A DNA stretch of 64,000 nt from Devosia sp. SL43. Its GTDB lineage: Bacteria; Pseudomonadota; Alphaproteobacteria; Rhizobiales; Devosiaceae. Position numbers and translations under genes: made by a program. Every line of letters starts with the position of its first letter. Positions within the stretch are counted from its first letter, which is position 1. The stretch covers positions 3,030,501 to 3,094,500 of the forward strand of contig NZ_CP063401.1 of assembly GCF_021729885.1 (NCBI RefSeq), in the 5' to 3' direction. Positions 24,514 through 34,109 of this stretch are shown piece by piece. The notes beneath the pieces were generated by a model. It was not told the DNA's origin, ran no database searches, and was given only the letters and a program-made list of their open reading frames with translations.

Positions 24514-26873
24514 TCAATTCAGAACGAGCGCTTATCCTTGCGCCGCGTGGGCGCGACGGCGCAGTCGCAGAAACGTTGTTGGCCGATGCCGGGCGACAGG
24601 CCGAAGCGCGCAATACGATCGCCGAACTGGTTGCGGCAATGATCGAGGGCGCAGGGCTTGCCATCATAACCAGCGAAGCGCTGCAATATGCTGACGTGTC
24701 GGCGCTCAAGAACTGGACCGATGAACAGGCGCCATGGTCGGACTTTCCCTTCGTGATCCTCAGCCAGCGTGCCGGCGGTGCCGAGCAGACGGCATTGATG
24801 GCGCAATTGCAGGTGGCGCTCGGCAATGTGATCGTGCTGGAACGCCCATTTCACCCCTCGGCCTTGCTGAACGTCGTCGACAACGCGCTCCGCGGTCGGC
24901 GCCGGCAGTATCAGTCGCGACGCTATCTCGACGATGTGCGGGAGGGTGAACAGCGGCTGCAAACGGCTTTGTTGGCGGGTCGCATGGGCTCGTGGGAGCT
25001 TAGAATTGATGAACTGCTTCTGACCGGTTCGGACCAGTTCAGAGCCTGCTTCGGACGGCGACCGGACGAGCCGTTGCTGTTTGCCGATCTGATCGAGGCC
25101 GTCGTTCTCTCGGACCAGACCCGCGTGCAGCGCGCCTTCGACGACGCCACCCGCACCGGTGCTGACCTGGTGCTGGAATATCGGGTTCACTGGCCCGATG
25201 GCAGCGAGCATTGGGTCGATACAAGGGCGCGGGTGCTGCTGGATCGCTATGGCCAGCCGCACACCGTGGTGGGCGTGGCATCCGACATTTCAGCGCGCAA
25301 GGCAGCCGAAGCCGAGCGCGAGAAGCTGCTGGCCGCTGTTGCCGCCGAGCGTGAGCGGACGCAACAGGCGCTTCGCGGCGAGCGTGCTTTGTCCGGGCTG
25401 CTGCTGACCAGCGTGCCAGCCGGCATCGTGGCCTATGACACTGAGCTGCGGGTGACGATCTGGAACCCGGTGATGGAGCGCATCTTCGGCCTGCCGGCGC
25501 CGGCCGTGCTGGGGCGTCCGCTGGCCCGGGTCATTGGGGACGGTCAGACCGAAGCGATCGACCATCGCCTGCGCGATGCGCTGGTCGGCATTTCCGGCCC
25601 GATCGAAGAAATCGAAATGACGACGCTGACCAGCGGCAATGTCGTCCTCGAAAGCCAGCATGCGCCACTGCGCGGCGGCGATGGCGAAATCGTCGGTGGC
25701 GCCGCCTTCTTCCGCGAAATGACCGAGCGCCGCCGGGCCGAGGAGCAGTTGCGCCAGGCCCAGAAAATGGAAACCATCGGTCAGCTGACCGGCGGCGTGG
25801 CGCATGACTTCAACAACCTCCTGGCGGCCATCCAGGGCAATCTCGAACTGCTGCGCAAGCGCCTGCCCGACGATCCGCAAATCCAGCGTTTCATCGATGG
25901 CGCGCTGCAGGGCGCCCAGCGCGGCGCATCGCTAACCTCGCGCCTGCTCGCCTTTGCCCGCCGCCAGGATCTGAAGCCCGAACCGACCGATCTGGGCGGA
26001 CTGCTCGAAGGCATGCGTGGCCTGATGGAGCGATCGATCGGCCCCCTGGTCGCCATCGAACTCGATATCGCGCCGGACCTGCCGCCGGCCAAGATCGACG
26101 CCAACCAGCTCGAACTGGCCATTCTCAACCTGGCGGTCAATGCGCGCGACGCCATGCCCGAAGGTGGCAGGCTGGCGCTGAGGCTGGTCGAGGAAGATGG
26201 CCAGAAGAGCGGGCTGGGGCTTAAGGGGCGATTCCTCAAGCTTTCGGTCAGCGATACCGGCATCGGCATGGACGAAACGACGCTGGCCAGCGCAATTGAG
26301 CCATTTTTCTCGACTAAGGAGCTGGGCAAGGGAACCGGTCTGGGCCTGTCTATGGTCCATGGCTTGGCCGTACAGCTCGGCGGGGCGCTGCAGCTCAAAA
26401 GCAAATTGGGAGAGGGCACGACAGCCGAACTTTGGCTGCCGGTGTCGGCAACACCCGTGATGGAGGTTCTGAAAATGGAACCCGAAGTAATTGTGACCCC
26501 GCAGGCCTCGGTGATCCTCGTCGTTGACGACGATGCGCTGATCAACATGAACACTGTCGACATGGTGCAGGACCTTGGCCACACCGTGCTCGAAGCCTAT
26601 TCGGGCAAGGAAGCGCTGGCCATTCTGGACAGCGGCAAGCGGATCGACGCGCTGATCACCGACTATGCCATGCCGGGGATGACCGGCGTGGAGCTGGCCA
26701 ACCGCGCCCGCGAACGCTTTCCGGACCTGCCGATATTGCTGGCGACGGGTTACGCGGATTTGCCCAGTGGCACGACGACGGACCTGCCACGCCTGGCCAA
26801 GCCTTATCAGCAGGCCGATTTGGCGACGCAGATTTCAAGGCTATTGGCTGGGCGCGTGGCGCCGGTTGCTTAG
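24510..26873 (+). CDS. hybrid sensor histidine kinase with PAS domains and C-terminal receiver
   Basis: A 787-residue cytosolic kinase. The N-terminus (1-130) looks like a degenerate receiver (ALILAPRGRDGAVAETLL ... VLERPFHPSALLNVV) without an obvious phospho-Asp. Two PAS segments follow (about 150-265 and 290-410), a coiled linker, then the dimerisation domain with His432 in GGVAHDFNNLLAAIQG, the ATPase domain (NLAVNARDAMPEGG, GTGLGLSMVHGL), and a true C-terminal receiver with Asp718 (LITDYAMPGMTG) and lysine in LAKPYQQ. It overlaps the KaiC-like gene by 4 nt and is presumably its signalling partner. Hybrid architecture implies a phosphorelay to an HPt protein or phosphate-sink control. Confidence 0.9.
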   Translation: MINSERALILAPRGRDGAVAETLLADAGRQAEARNTIAELVAAMIEGAGLAIITSEALQYADVSALKNWTDEQAPWSDFPFVILSQRAGGAEQTALMAQLQVALGNVIVLERPFHPSALLNVVDNALRGRRRQYQSRRYLDDVREGEQRLQTALLAGRMGSWELRIDELLLTGSDQFRACFGRRPDEPLLFADLIEAVVLSDQTRVQRAFDDATRTGADLVLEYRVHWPDGSEHWVDTRARVLLDRYGQPHTVVGVASDISARKAAEAEREKLLAAVAAERERTQQALRGERALSGLLLTSVPAGIVAYDTELRVTIWNPVMERIFGLPAPAVLGRPLARVIGDGQTEAIDHRLRDALVGISGPIEEIEMTTLTSGNVVLESQHAPLRGGDGEIVGGAAFFREMTERRRAEEQLRQAQKMETIGQLTGGVAHDFNNLLAAIQGNLELLRKRLPDDPQIQRFIDGALQGAQRGASLTSRLLAFARRQDLKPEPTDLGGLLEGMRGLMERSIGPLVAIELDIAPDLPPAKIDANQLELAILNLAVNARDAMPEGGRLALRLVEEDGQKSGLGLKGRFLKLSVSDTGIGMDETTLASAIEPFFSTKELGKGTGLGLSMVHGLAVQLGGALQLKSKLGEGTTAELWLPVSATPVMEVLKMEPEVIVTPQASVILVVDDDALINMNTVDMVQDLGHTVLEAYSGKEALAILDSGKRIDALITDYAMPGMTGVELANRARERFPDLPILLATGYADLPSGTTTDLPRLAKPYQQADLATQISRLLAGRVAPVA

Positions 26874-26943
26874 GGGCAAGATATCCGGGCTTCCGATACC
26901 CCCTTCCGAGCGACGCTAGGCGCTGCCGCGCCAAGCTTTGCTT

Positions 26944-27032
26944 GCCCTCCCTCAAGGGGGAAGGTGGACCCAGTGGGGTTTGCTGAGGTGGTGCCGTCGA
27001 GTGGAGACCACCCTCCCCCTTGAGGGGAGGGC
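26944..27032. repeat. CCCTCCC-type paired palindrome
   Basis: GCCCTCCCTCAAGGGGGAAG from 26944 faces its near complement ending at 27032. Same class as the element at 45268-45434 and block two of the composite repeats. The 26874-27076 gap holds nothing else. Confidence 0.7.
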
Positions 27033-27076
27033 TAGGGAGGGGTTGCTTCCGCATATTCGAACGATTGGTGATGCGC

Positions 27077-27640
27077 TCAGCGCAGCCCAGACTCTTCCAG
27101 CAAGCCAGCCCGCTTGGCGTCGTAGTAATAGCCGCGGGCATAGAACCGCACGGCCTGGTCGTAATTGCCACCGGCGACCACATAGGCGCCAGCCAGATAA
27201 CGGACCGCATAGCGCAGGTTGGTTTCGGCATCGAGCAGGCCCGATGGCGAACCGCGATAGCCCATGCCGGACGCAGTGGCGTGGCTGATCTGCATCAGGC
27301 CGTAATACGGCCCGTTGCGCGCGGCCGGATTGTAGTTGCTCTCGCGCACGATGACGCGGCGCACCAGAGCCTCGGGCACGCTGTAATGCTGCGAATAATG
27401 CGAGATCAGGCCATCGAGTGAGCCGCCGGCATAGGCCATCGCCGCTGCTTGGGGCACCGCCGTCGCGTCGGGCACGTGCCCAGCCGGCGTCGCGGGTGCG
27501 GCAAAACTCGCCAGCGCCGCGCTGGCCGGACCGGCAGCCGGCTTGAACGAACTCATCGAGCAGCCTGCGACGACCAGCGCCAGCATCACTGCCGTGCCGG
27601 CCATGCCTGCGCCCTTGCCCAATGTGGTTCCGATGGTCAT
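27077..27640 (-). CDS. lytic transglycosylase lipoprotein (SLT domain)
   Basis: A 187-residue protein. The N-terminus has a hydrophobic stretch ending in the lipobox VVAGC (cysteine near 27), so it is probably an outer-membrane lipoprotein. The C-terminal SLT domain (about 85-185) has the catalytic glutamate in RRVIVRESNYNP, then NGPYYGLMQISHATASGMGYRG, the LLDAETNLRYAVRYLAG helix and NYDQAVRFYARGYYY. These enzymes cleave peptidoglycan strands to 1,6-anhydromuropeptides. It is transcribed away from the neighbouring ion-channel gene. Confidence 0.9.
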   Translation of the reverse strand: MTIGTTLGKGAGMAGTAVMLALVVAGCSMSSFKPAAGPASAALASFAAPATPAGHVPDATAVPQAAAMAYAGGSLDGLISHYSQHYSVPEALVRRVIVRESNYNPAARNGPYYGLMQISHATASGMGYRGSPSGLLDAETNLRYAVRYLAGAYVVAGGNYDQAVRFYARGYYYDAKRAGLLEESGLR

Positions 27641-27763
27641 GCCGCTACCTTAACCTGATTTGTCATTTGGCGCGATAGAGCCAAATCGGGGCAGCTTGAT
27701 GGCAAATTGACGGCATCCTCTGTGGGCGATGGCAAATCTGGTTTGCCTTGGCCGCGCTCTCCG

Positions 27764-27779
27764 TTAAAGGTTTTTTAAC
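27764..27779. promoter_or_regulatory. CtrA box candidate (TTAA-N7-TTAAC)
   Basis: TTAA (27764-27767), seven bases, TTAAC (27775-27779): an exact match to the extended CtrA consensus, 35 nt before the ATG of the channel gene and 124 nt from the divergent lytic transglycosylase start. It could serve either gene. Confidence 0.55.
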
Positions 27780-27813
27780 AACAAGGCCCAGGGGACGGGC
27801 CGGGGGACCATTG

Positions 27814-29712
27814 ATGAGCCAGCGCATTTCTTGGGGCGCGCGCCTGCGCTATGAGTTCGACAAGTCGATGTCGGTCGGACCGATCGCCCTGATCGGCTGG
27901 CTGGCGGTGCTGTCACTCGTGGTCATCATCCTGGCCGGCGCGATCATTGCGCTTTTGCGCATCACGCCCGAAGGCGGCGAGGCGCTGGGCTTTGTCGAGG
28001 CCATGTGGGCCTCGCTGATGCGAACGCTCGATGCCGGCACGATGGGGGGCGATACCGGTTGGGTGTTCCGCATCGTCATGCTGGCCGTGACCATCGGCGG
28101 TATCTTCATCGTCTCGACGCTGATCGGCGTGCTGTCCTCAGGCATCGAGGGCAAGCTCGATGAATTGCGCAAGGGCCGCAGCCAGGTGCTGGAGGAAGAT
28201 CACACCATCATCCTCAACTGGAGCCCGTCCATCTTCGACATCGTCGCCGAACTGGTGGTGGCCAACAAGAGCCGCAAGCGGCCGCGCATCGTCATCATGG
28301 CTGATCGCGACAAGGTCGAGATGGAAGACGAGATCGCGGCCAAGGTCGCCGATCTGGGCAATACCCGCGTCATCTGCCGCAGCGGCGACCCCACCGACCT
28401 CTATGACCTGACGCTCGTGTCGCCGCAGCAGTCCCGCTCCATAATCGTGCTGTCGCCCGGCGATGAAGATGCCGCCGAGGCCGATAGCCAGGTGGTCAAG
28501 ACCGTTCTGGCTCTGGTGCATGACCCCAAGCGCCGCGAGGCGCCCTATCGCATCGCCGCCGAAATCCGCGACGCCAAGAACGCCGAAGTCGCCCGCGTCG
28601 TCGGGGGCAAGGAGGCGCAGCTGGTGCTGGCCGACGACCTCATCGCCCGTATCGTGGTGCATTCGAGCCGTCAGTCCGGGCTCTCGGCGGTCTATTCCGA
28701 GCTGCTCGATTTCGACGGCTGCGAGATCTACACCATCGAGCAGCCGGGCCTGACCGGCAACACCTTCGGCGATGCGCTGATGGCCTATGAAAGCTCGACG
28801 CTGATTGGCCTCGTCACGCCTGAAGGCCACGTGGCGCTTAATCCGCCACTCGAGACCATCATCGGCGAAGGCGCCCGGGCGGTGTTGATCGCCGAGGACG
28901 ATGCGGCGATCAAGATCGTCACCGATGGCATCAGCGTCGATCCCGACGCCATCCGCGCGGCCCGTCCGCGTCCACCCGCTGCCGAGCGCGTGTTGGTGCT
29001 GGGCTGGAACCGTCGCGCGGCCATCATTGCCTATGAGCTGAGCCGCTACGTGGCGCCCGGCTCGCTGCTGACCATCGCGGCCGACACGCCTGATCTCGAT
29101 GACGTGGTGAGCAATCTCTCCATTGCCAGTTCCAACCTTACCGTCGAATACGGCCATATCGACACCACCGATCGCACGGCGCTCGAGGGGCTCGATATTC
29201 CGGCCTATGACCACGTGCTGGTGCTGGGCTATTCCGACACGCTGGGCCCGCAGCCCACCGATACGCGGACGCTGGTGACGCTGCTGCATCTGCGCAAGAT
29301 CGCAGACGCGGCGGGCATCCACATCAACGTGGTGTCCGAAATGGTCGACGTCCGCAATCGCGAGCTGGCCGAAGTGACGCGGGCCGACGATTTCGTGGTC
29401 AGCAACAAGCTGGTCAGCTTGATGCTGGCCCAGGCCTCGGAGAACGAGAACCTGGCGGCGATCTTCGACGACCTCCTCGACGAGGAAGGCTCGGAAATCT
29501 ATATGCGGCCGATCGACGACTATGTGGCGCTCGACGTTCCGGTCAATTTCTACACCGTCACCGAAGCCGCCCGCAGTCGCGGCGAAGTCGCCATGGGCTA
29601 CCACCGGCCCCGGCCGGGTGCCGCTGCCAATGGCATCTTGGTCAACCCGTCCAAAGGGACAGCGGTGCAGTATCAGGCGGGCGACCGGCTGATCGTGCTG
29701 GCGCGGGACTAG
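27814..29712 (+). CDS. Castor/Pollux-type ion channel (RCK/TrkA-N domains)
   Basis: A 632-residue membrane protein. Hydrophobic helices at about 22-48 and 90-115 flank a pore-like stretch (LGFVEAMWASLMRTLDAGTMGGDTGW). Two Rossmann-like RCK regions follow (DHTIILNWSPSIFDIV; ERVLVLGWNRRAAIIAYEL). This layout matches the plant CASTOR/POLLUX and bacterial homologue family of cation channels. The ATG at 27814 follows GGGGGAC. The 3' end overlaps treY convergently by the four bases CTAG. The transported ion and trigger are not known for the bacterial forms. Confidence 0.85.
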   Translation: MSQRISWGARLRYEFDKSMSVGPIALIGWLAVLSLVVIILAGAIIALLRITPEGGEALGFVEAMWASLMRTLDAGTMGGDTGWVFRIVMLAVTIGGIFIVSTLIGVLSSGIEGKLDELRKGRSQVLEEDHTIILNWSPSIFDIVAELVVANKSRKRPRIVIMADRDKVEMEDEIAAKVADLGNTRVICRSGDPTDLYDLTLVSPQQSRSIIVLSPGDEDAAEADSQVVKTVLALVHDPKRREAPYRIAAEIRDAKNAEVARVVGGKEAQLVLADDLIARIVVHSSRQSGLSAVYSELLDFDGCEIYTIEQPGLTGNTFGDALMAYESSTLIGLVTPEGHVALNPPLETIIGEGARAVLIAEDDAAIKIVTDGISVDPDAIRAARPRPPAAERVLVLGWNRRAAIIAYELSRYVAPGSLLTIAADTPDLDDVVSNLSIASSNLTVEYGHIDTTDRTALEGLDIPAYDHVLVLGYSDTLGPQPTDTRTLVTLLHLRKIADAAGIHINVVSEMVDVRNRELAEVTRADDFVVSNKLVSLMLAQASENENLAAIFDDLLDEEGSEIYMRPIDDYVALDVPVNFYTVTEAARSRGEVAMGYHRPRPGAAANGILVNPSKGTAVQYQAGDRLIVLARD

Positions 29713-32129
29713 TCCGCCAGGACCCAGACCGGGCCGGTGGCTGAACCGTAAACGGCAGGCAAGGTGGTGATCGAGGGGAGGCCGCTCTCGTGCCCCGGCG
29801 ACAGATCGGCCAGGACCACGAGCTCGTTGCCCTCGTGTCGGCGGCGGATGGCCAGCACCTGCGGGCCCATATCGATGGGCTCATAACTGCCCTCGGCGAA
29901 GAGGCGCGGCAGCCGGCGGCGCAGCTGCAACAGGCTTTGCGTCAGCACCAGCTTGTCGTCGCGACCCGATTGCGGAGCGGCCAGCCGCTGTGCCAGCGAG
30001 GCGAAATCGAGCGGGCGGCGATTGTCGGGATCGACGAAGCTCTGCTCCCAGTCCTCCGCGCCCCGGTAGATATCGGGCACGCCGGGAATGGTGAGCTTCA
30101 ACGCGGCCTGGATCAGCGCCTTGCGGCGGCCGATGTCGCGCAAGGGCGTGCTCCAGGCGTGGAAACTGGCAAGGAACATGTCATCGCTCAGCGCCCTGTC
30201 GACGAAGTCGCTAACACGCTGCTCATAGGCGACGTCGTTGACGCCCCAGTCACTGCGCTGGCGCGCCTCACGCAGGGACTTTTGCATGGCGCCCTTGAGG
30301 CGGTCGGCCAGGTCCGAAACCTCGCCCGACATCGGCCAGCCACCCAGCAGCAGCTGGAAGAACAGGTAGAGGTCGTTGGGGTGGATGGGGTCGTGGTCGT
30401 CGATCGACAGGCGATCGCGCCATTCCCCGATGGCGGCTGTCCAGATTGCAGGCGCATCGGCGATGGCCCCGATAATGGCGCGGATGTCCTCGCCGCGCTT
30501 GGTGTCATGCGTCGAGGTGGCGATCATTGAGGCGGGATGAGTAGCCTGCCGGCGGCGATTGCTGTCGTGGAAGGCCTCGACGGACAGCGCGAACCGATCG
30601 GCATGGGCGCCGACTTCATTGAGGGCGACCAGCCTGTTGTCGCGATAGAGCGCGGTGTCTTCGAGGCCCTTGGCCATGACGGGGCCGGTATATTGCTGGA
30701 AACGGCCCAGCGTGTCGGCAGTCATATGCGGGTCATAGGCCGAGCCCAGGGAGCCACACAGCAGGGCCTCGACGAAATCGAAGACCATGGGCTGGACTTG
30801 CGGCTCGCGGCGGCGCGCGCGACCAGTGGCGCGGCGAAGTTCGCGCTGGTCGCGCGGCGTGACGCCCTGATTGTCGGCATAGGTCCGATAGACCGAAAGC
30901 TCGGCAATCGTCGCGCGCAAGGCGCGGCGCAGGCCGGCTTCGGTCAGGTCGGCGGTTGCCGTCACCGATTGGGCAATGGCCGCAAACCGCCGAGACAGGG
31001 CGACCAGCTCGGCCGTCAGCTCATTGTCCATGATGCGCAGCTTGCAGCAATGGACCTCCGCGTCGAAGGCGACCGTCTCGCCGATGAAATCGGTATAGGC
31101 GGCGGTCACCTCCGGCTCGCTGGTGGCCTGCATCAGCACGCGGGTGAGTTGGGTGCCGACTTCGTAGCCGGTGGTGCCATCAACGGGCCAACTGGCATCG
31201 AGCGCCTCGTGCGGCGCCAGGATTTTTTCGACGACGAGATAGATCGGTCGGGGCGACTTGGCCTGCAGGGTTTCGAGATAGCCCTTGGGATCGAGCAGGC
31301 CATCGACGTGATCGATGCGCAGTCCATCGACCAAGCCCTCCGCGATCAGCGAGAAGATCAGCGCATGCGCGTGCTCGAACACGTCAGGGCGATCGAGGCG
31401 AATGCCGGCCAGGTCGCTGTTGATGAAGAAGCGGCGATAGTTGATTTCATCTGCCGCAACCGAGAAATGGGCCAACCGCCAGTGCTGGTTAGCGATGAGG
31501 CTGTCGAGGGCGGCCCAACTGCCGGCATGACCGGCTTGCCCGGTATGGGCGGCGATGGCGGCCTCCGGGCTACCATGGCGCGCCAGCAAGGCGGCGGCAT
31601 CCTCGGGCCGAAGCGGCAACTTCTCCTTGTCATAGGCCCAGACGGCAAAGCCATCGCCGTCGTCCCTGAGCTGCAAATGCCCCGCGGCGAGGCAGTTGGC
31701 GTAGCTGTCGCCAAGGAACGGCACCAGCAGCTTGCCATCCATGCCCGCATGCGGCGGGTGCCAGTCGATATCGAACCACGAGGCATAGCGGCTGGCTTCG
31801 CCATGGCGGAGCACGTCGAGCCAGAGCGCGTTGTCCGCGCCGCCGACACCCATATGGTTGGGCACGAAGTCGAGAATGACGCCCATGCTGCGCTGCCGTA
31901 GCGCCTGCGCAAGTGCGCGAAAATCGTCGAGCGAGCCGAGCTCGGGGTTGATCTGGGTGTGATCGACCGTGTCATAGCCATGCGTGCTGCCCGGTCGTGC
32001 CGTGAGAATGGGCGACAGGTAGGCGTGGCTGACGCCCAGGTGGTCGAGATAGGGCACCAAGGCGGTTGCGTCAGCGAAGGTGAAATCCTTGTTGAGCTGG
32101 AGCCGATAGGTGGCGCTAGGCGGTGTCAT
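29709..32129 (-). CDS. treY: malto-oligosyltrehalose synthase
   Basis: An 806-residue GH13 enzyme that turns the reducing-end alpha-1,4 bond of maltodextrins into alpha,alpha-1,1 (maltooligosyl trehalose). It begins PSATYRLQLNKDFTFADA and has the TreY landmarks LSPILTARPGSTHGYD, VDFVPNHMGV-type motif, the nucleophile region GLRIDHVDGLLDP and VVEKILAPHE. The start overlaps the treZ stop (ATGA), so translation is coupled. The two enzymes together release trehalose, a stress protectant. Confidence 0.95.
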   Translation of the reverse strand: MTPPSATYRLQLNKDFTFADATALVPYLDHLGVSHAYLSPILTARPGSTHGYDTVDHTQINPELGSLDDFRALAQALRQRSMGVILDFVPNHMGVGGADNALWLDVLRHGEASRYASWFDIDWHPPHAGMDGKLLVPFLGDSYANCLAAGHLQLRDDGDGFAVWAYDKEKLPLRPEDAAALLARHGSPEAAIAAHTGQAGHAGSWAALDSLIANQHWRLAHFSVAADEINYRRFFINSDLAGIRLDRPDVFEHAHALIFSLIAEGLVDGLRIDHVDGLLDPKGYLETLQAKSPRPIYLVVEKILAPHEALDASWPVDGTTGYEVGTQLTRVLMQATSEPEVTAAYTDFIGETVAFDAEVHCCKLRIMDNELTAELVALSRRFAAIAQSVTATADLTEAGLRRALRATIAELSVYRTYADNQGVTPRDQRELRRATGRARRREPQVQPMVFDFVEALLCGSLGSAYDPHMTADTLGRFQQYTGPVMAKGLEDTALYRDNRLVALNEVGAHADRFALSVEAFHDSNRRRQATHPASMIATSTHDTKRGEDIRAIIGAIADAPAIWTAAIGEWRDRLSIDDHDPIHPNDLYLFFQLLLGGWPMSGEVSDLADRLKGAMQKSLREARQRSDWGVNDVAYEQRVSDFVDRALSDDMFLASFHAWSTPLRDIGRRKALIQAALKLTIPGVPDIYRGAEDWEQSFVDPDNRRPLDFASLAQRLAAPQSGRDDKLVLTQSLLQLRRRLPRLFAEGSYEPIDMGPQVLAIRRRHEGNELVVLADLSPGHESGLPSITTLPAVYGSATGPVWVLAD

Positions 32130-33976
32130 GGGCGGGGCTCGCTGCGGAACAGCAGCGCGCAATCGCCGGGGAGGATCCAGAATTGCTCCATATCGGCCGG
32201 GCGGCGGCCCGCGCCGTCATAGTCGGGATGCTCGCTCGACCAGGCCATGGTCCAGCGATGACCATCGCAGGGTGCCAGCAAGGGCTCGGCCAGTACCCCG
32301 ATATGCAGATCGCGCCCCAGATTGACCAGAAGGAGCCGGTGGCCATCAGGATCGGGCGTGATGTAGCGGATCAGCAGCGCCGCATCGCCGATAACGGCAC
32401 CATCGATCCGGCGCTCGCTGCCCTGCGAAAACGTGGGCTCGCCGTGCCGGAGCGCCAGCAGATCACGATGCAGGGCGACAATCCCGCTGTGACGCTTCCC
32501 CTCGGACCAGTCGAGCTTGCTGGTCCGGAACGTGGCGGGGTCTGCCGGATCGGCCAGCCTTGCCTGCATGGCCTTGTCGCCGACGCTGGGGAAGTGGCCG
32601 ACCGATTGGCCGCGGCCCTCTGCGACCGATAGGGCCTCTTCGCCCTCGAGTCCAAGGAAGTAGAGGAAGGGGTTGGTCGCCCCGAACTCCTGGCCCTGGA
32701 ACAGACACGGTGTCTGGGGGCCAAGCAGCAGTAGCGCGGTGATCGCCCTGAGACGCGCCGGGCTGGCCAGAGTCGAGAGCCGAAAGCCGCGGGCTGAATT
32801 GGCCACCTGGTCGTGATTCTCGAGGAAATGCACGAAGTGCTCCGGCGGCGTCGCCAGATTGTAGGTGCCATAGGCCTTGTCGCGCATGTCGGAGCGCTGG
32901 CCTTGATAGAGAAAGCCGTATTTGAGCGCCGAAACCAGTTCCTGCGGGGTACCGAGATAGTCGCGATAATAGTAGTCGTTGTGGCCGGTGACGGCCACGC
33001 GCACGGCATGCTGGAAGTCGTCGCTATACATGGCATCGACCCCATGGCCGCCCGCTTGCGGCGGCGCAATCATTCGCCATTCCTGCGGCTGGTTCTCGAC
33101 CACCATATAGATCTGTCGTGACCCGCCGGCTTGCCGCACAGCTTTGGTGATCGTGGTGAGAATATGCTCGTCACTGGCGTCGAACATGGCCTGGACGGCA
33201 TCGGTCCGCAGGCCATCAAGGTGAAAGTCCTCGATCCAATAGACCGCATTGCCCACGATGAACTCGCGGACGGCTGGCGATCCCTCGCCGTCATAGTTGA
33301 AGCTGGCGCCCCATTCGTTTTCGTAGCGGGTGGTGAAATAGTGCTCGCTATAGGCGTGGTAGCAATCGCCGATCCCGACATGGTTGTAGACCACGTCGAG
33401 GATGACGCCGATGCCAAGCGCATGGGCGCGGTCGACGAAGGTGCGCATATCGTTGGGCGAGCCATAGGGTGCGAAGGGCGCGTAGGGCAGGGTGGTGTCG
33501 TAGCCCCAGCCGAAGCGACCCTTGAACGTGCCGACCGGCATGACCTGCAGCACGGTTACGCCAAGATCGCGCAAGCCCTCCAGCATGCTGGCTGCCGCCA
33601 GCCACGTGCCGTCCTGGGTAAACGTGCCGATATGGAGTTCGTAGAGCACCTGATCACGGCGATCGACCCCAGCCCACTCACCGTCGGTCCAGGCAAAGTC
33701 GGCGCCCACCACCATGGAGGGGCCATCATTACCATCGGGCTGGCAGCGCGAGGCGAGGTCAGGGAGTCGTGGGCCGTTATCAAGTTGAAACCAGTAGCGG
33801 GCACCGGGGCCGATCGCCGGGACATGCGTGGCGAAATAGCCATCGCCCATCGGGTCAAGGGCAAAGCTGCCGATGCCCTCAATGTCGACGGAAGCAGACC
33901 TATGTCCAAGCGCCCAAAGCGAAAATTGAGTGCCATCGCCTGTTGGCGTGGCACCGATTGTGTCTGGACGGAGCAT
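32126..33976 (-). CDS. treZ: malto-oligosyltrehalose trehalohydrolase
   Basis: A 616-residue GH13 enzyme that hydrolyses maltooligosyl trehalose to free trehalose. An N-terminal beta-sandwich (to about 100) precedes the barrel; landmarks are ELHIGTFTQDGTW, VVYNHVG, nucleophile region LDGLRTDAVQAMFD, acid/base VVENQPQEW and FLENHDQVAN. It is upstream of and overlaps treY. No treX/glgX debranching gene is in the window, so the maltodextrin source lies elsewhere. The ATG at 33976 gives the family's normal length. Confidence 0.95.
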   Translation of the reverse strand: MLRPDTIGATPTGDGTQFSLWALGHRSASVDIEGIGSFALDPMGDGYFATHVPAIGPGARYWFQLDNGPRLPDLASRCQPDGNDGPSMVVGADFAWTDGEWAGVDRRDQVLYELHIGTFTQDGTWLAAASMLEGLRDLGVTVLQVMPVGTFKGRFGWGYDTTLPYAPFAPYGSPNDMRTFVDRAHALGIGVILDVVYNHVGIGDCYHAYSEHYFTTRYENEWGASFNYDGEGSPAVREFIVGNAVYWIEDFHLDGLRTDAVQAMFDASDEHILTTITKAVRQAGGSRQIYMVVENQPQEWRMIAPPQAGGHGVDAMYSDDFQHAVRVAVTGHNDYYYRDYLGTPQELVSALKYGFLYQGQRSDMRDKAYGTYNLATPPEHFVHFLENHDQVANSARGFRLSTLASPARLRAITALLLLGPQTPCLFQGQEFGATNPFLYFLGLEGEEALSVAEGRGQSVGHFPSVGDKAMQARLADPADPATFRTSKLDWSEGKRHSGIVALHRDLLALRHGEPTFSQGSERRIDGAVIGDAALLIRYITPDPDGHRLLLVNLGRDLHIGVLAEPLLAPCDGHRWTMAWSSEHPDYDGAGRRPADMEQFWILPGDCALLFRSEPRP

Positions 33977-34109
33977 ATGAGGCCGATCGGTTGGGGCGCT
34001 GGCAAAACGGAACCCGTGGCCTTTGGTTCCGATCGGCTGATGGCTTCGCCATAAAAGACCCTGAAGGCGGCCCCATAGTCATGCCGAGGTCAAGATCGAC
34101 CTGCTGCGC

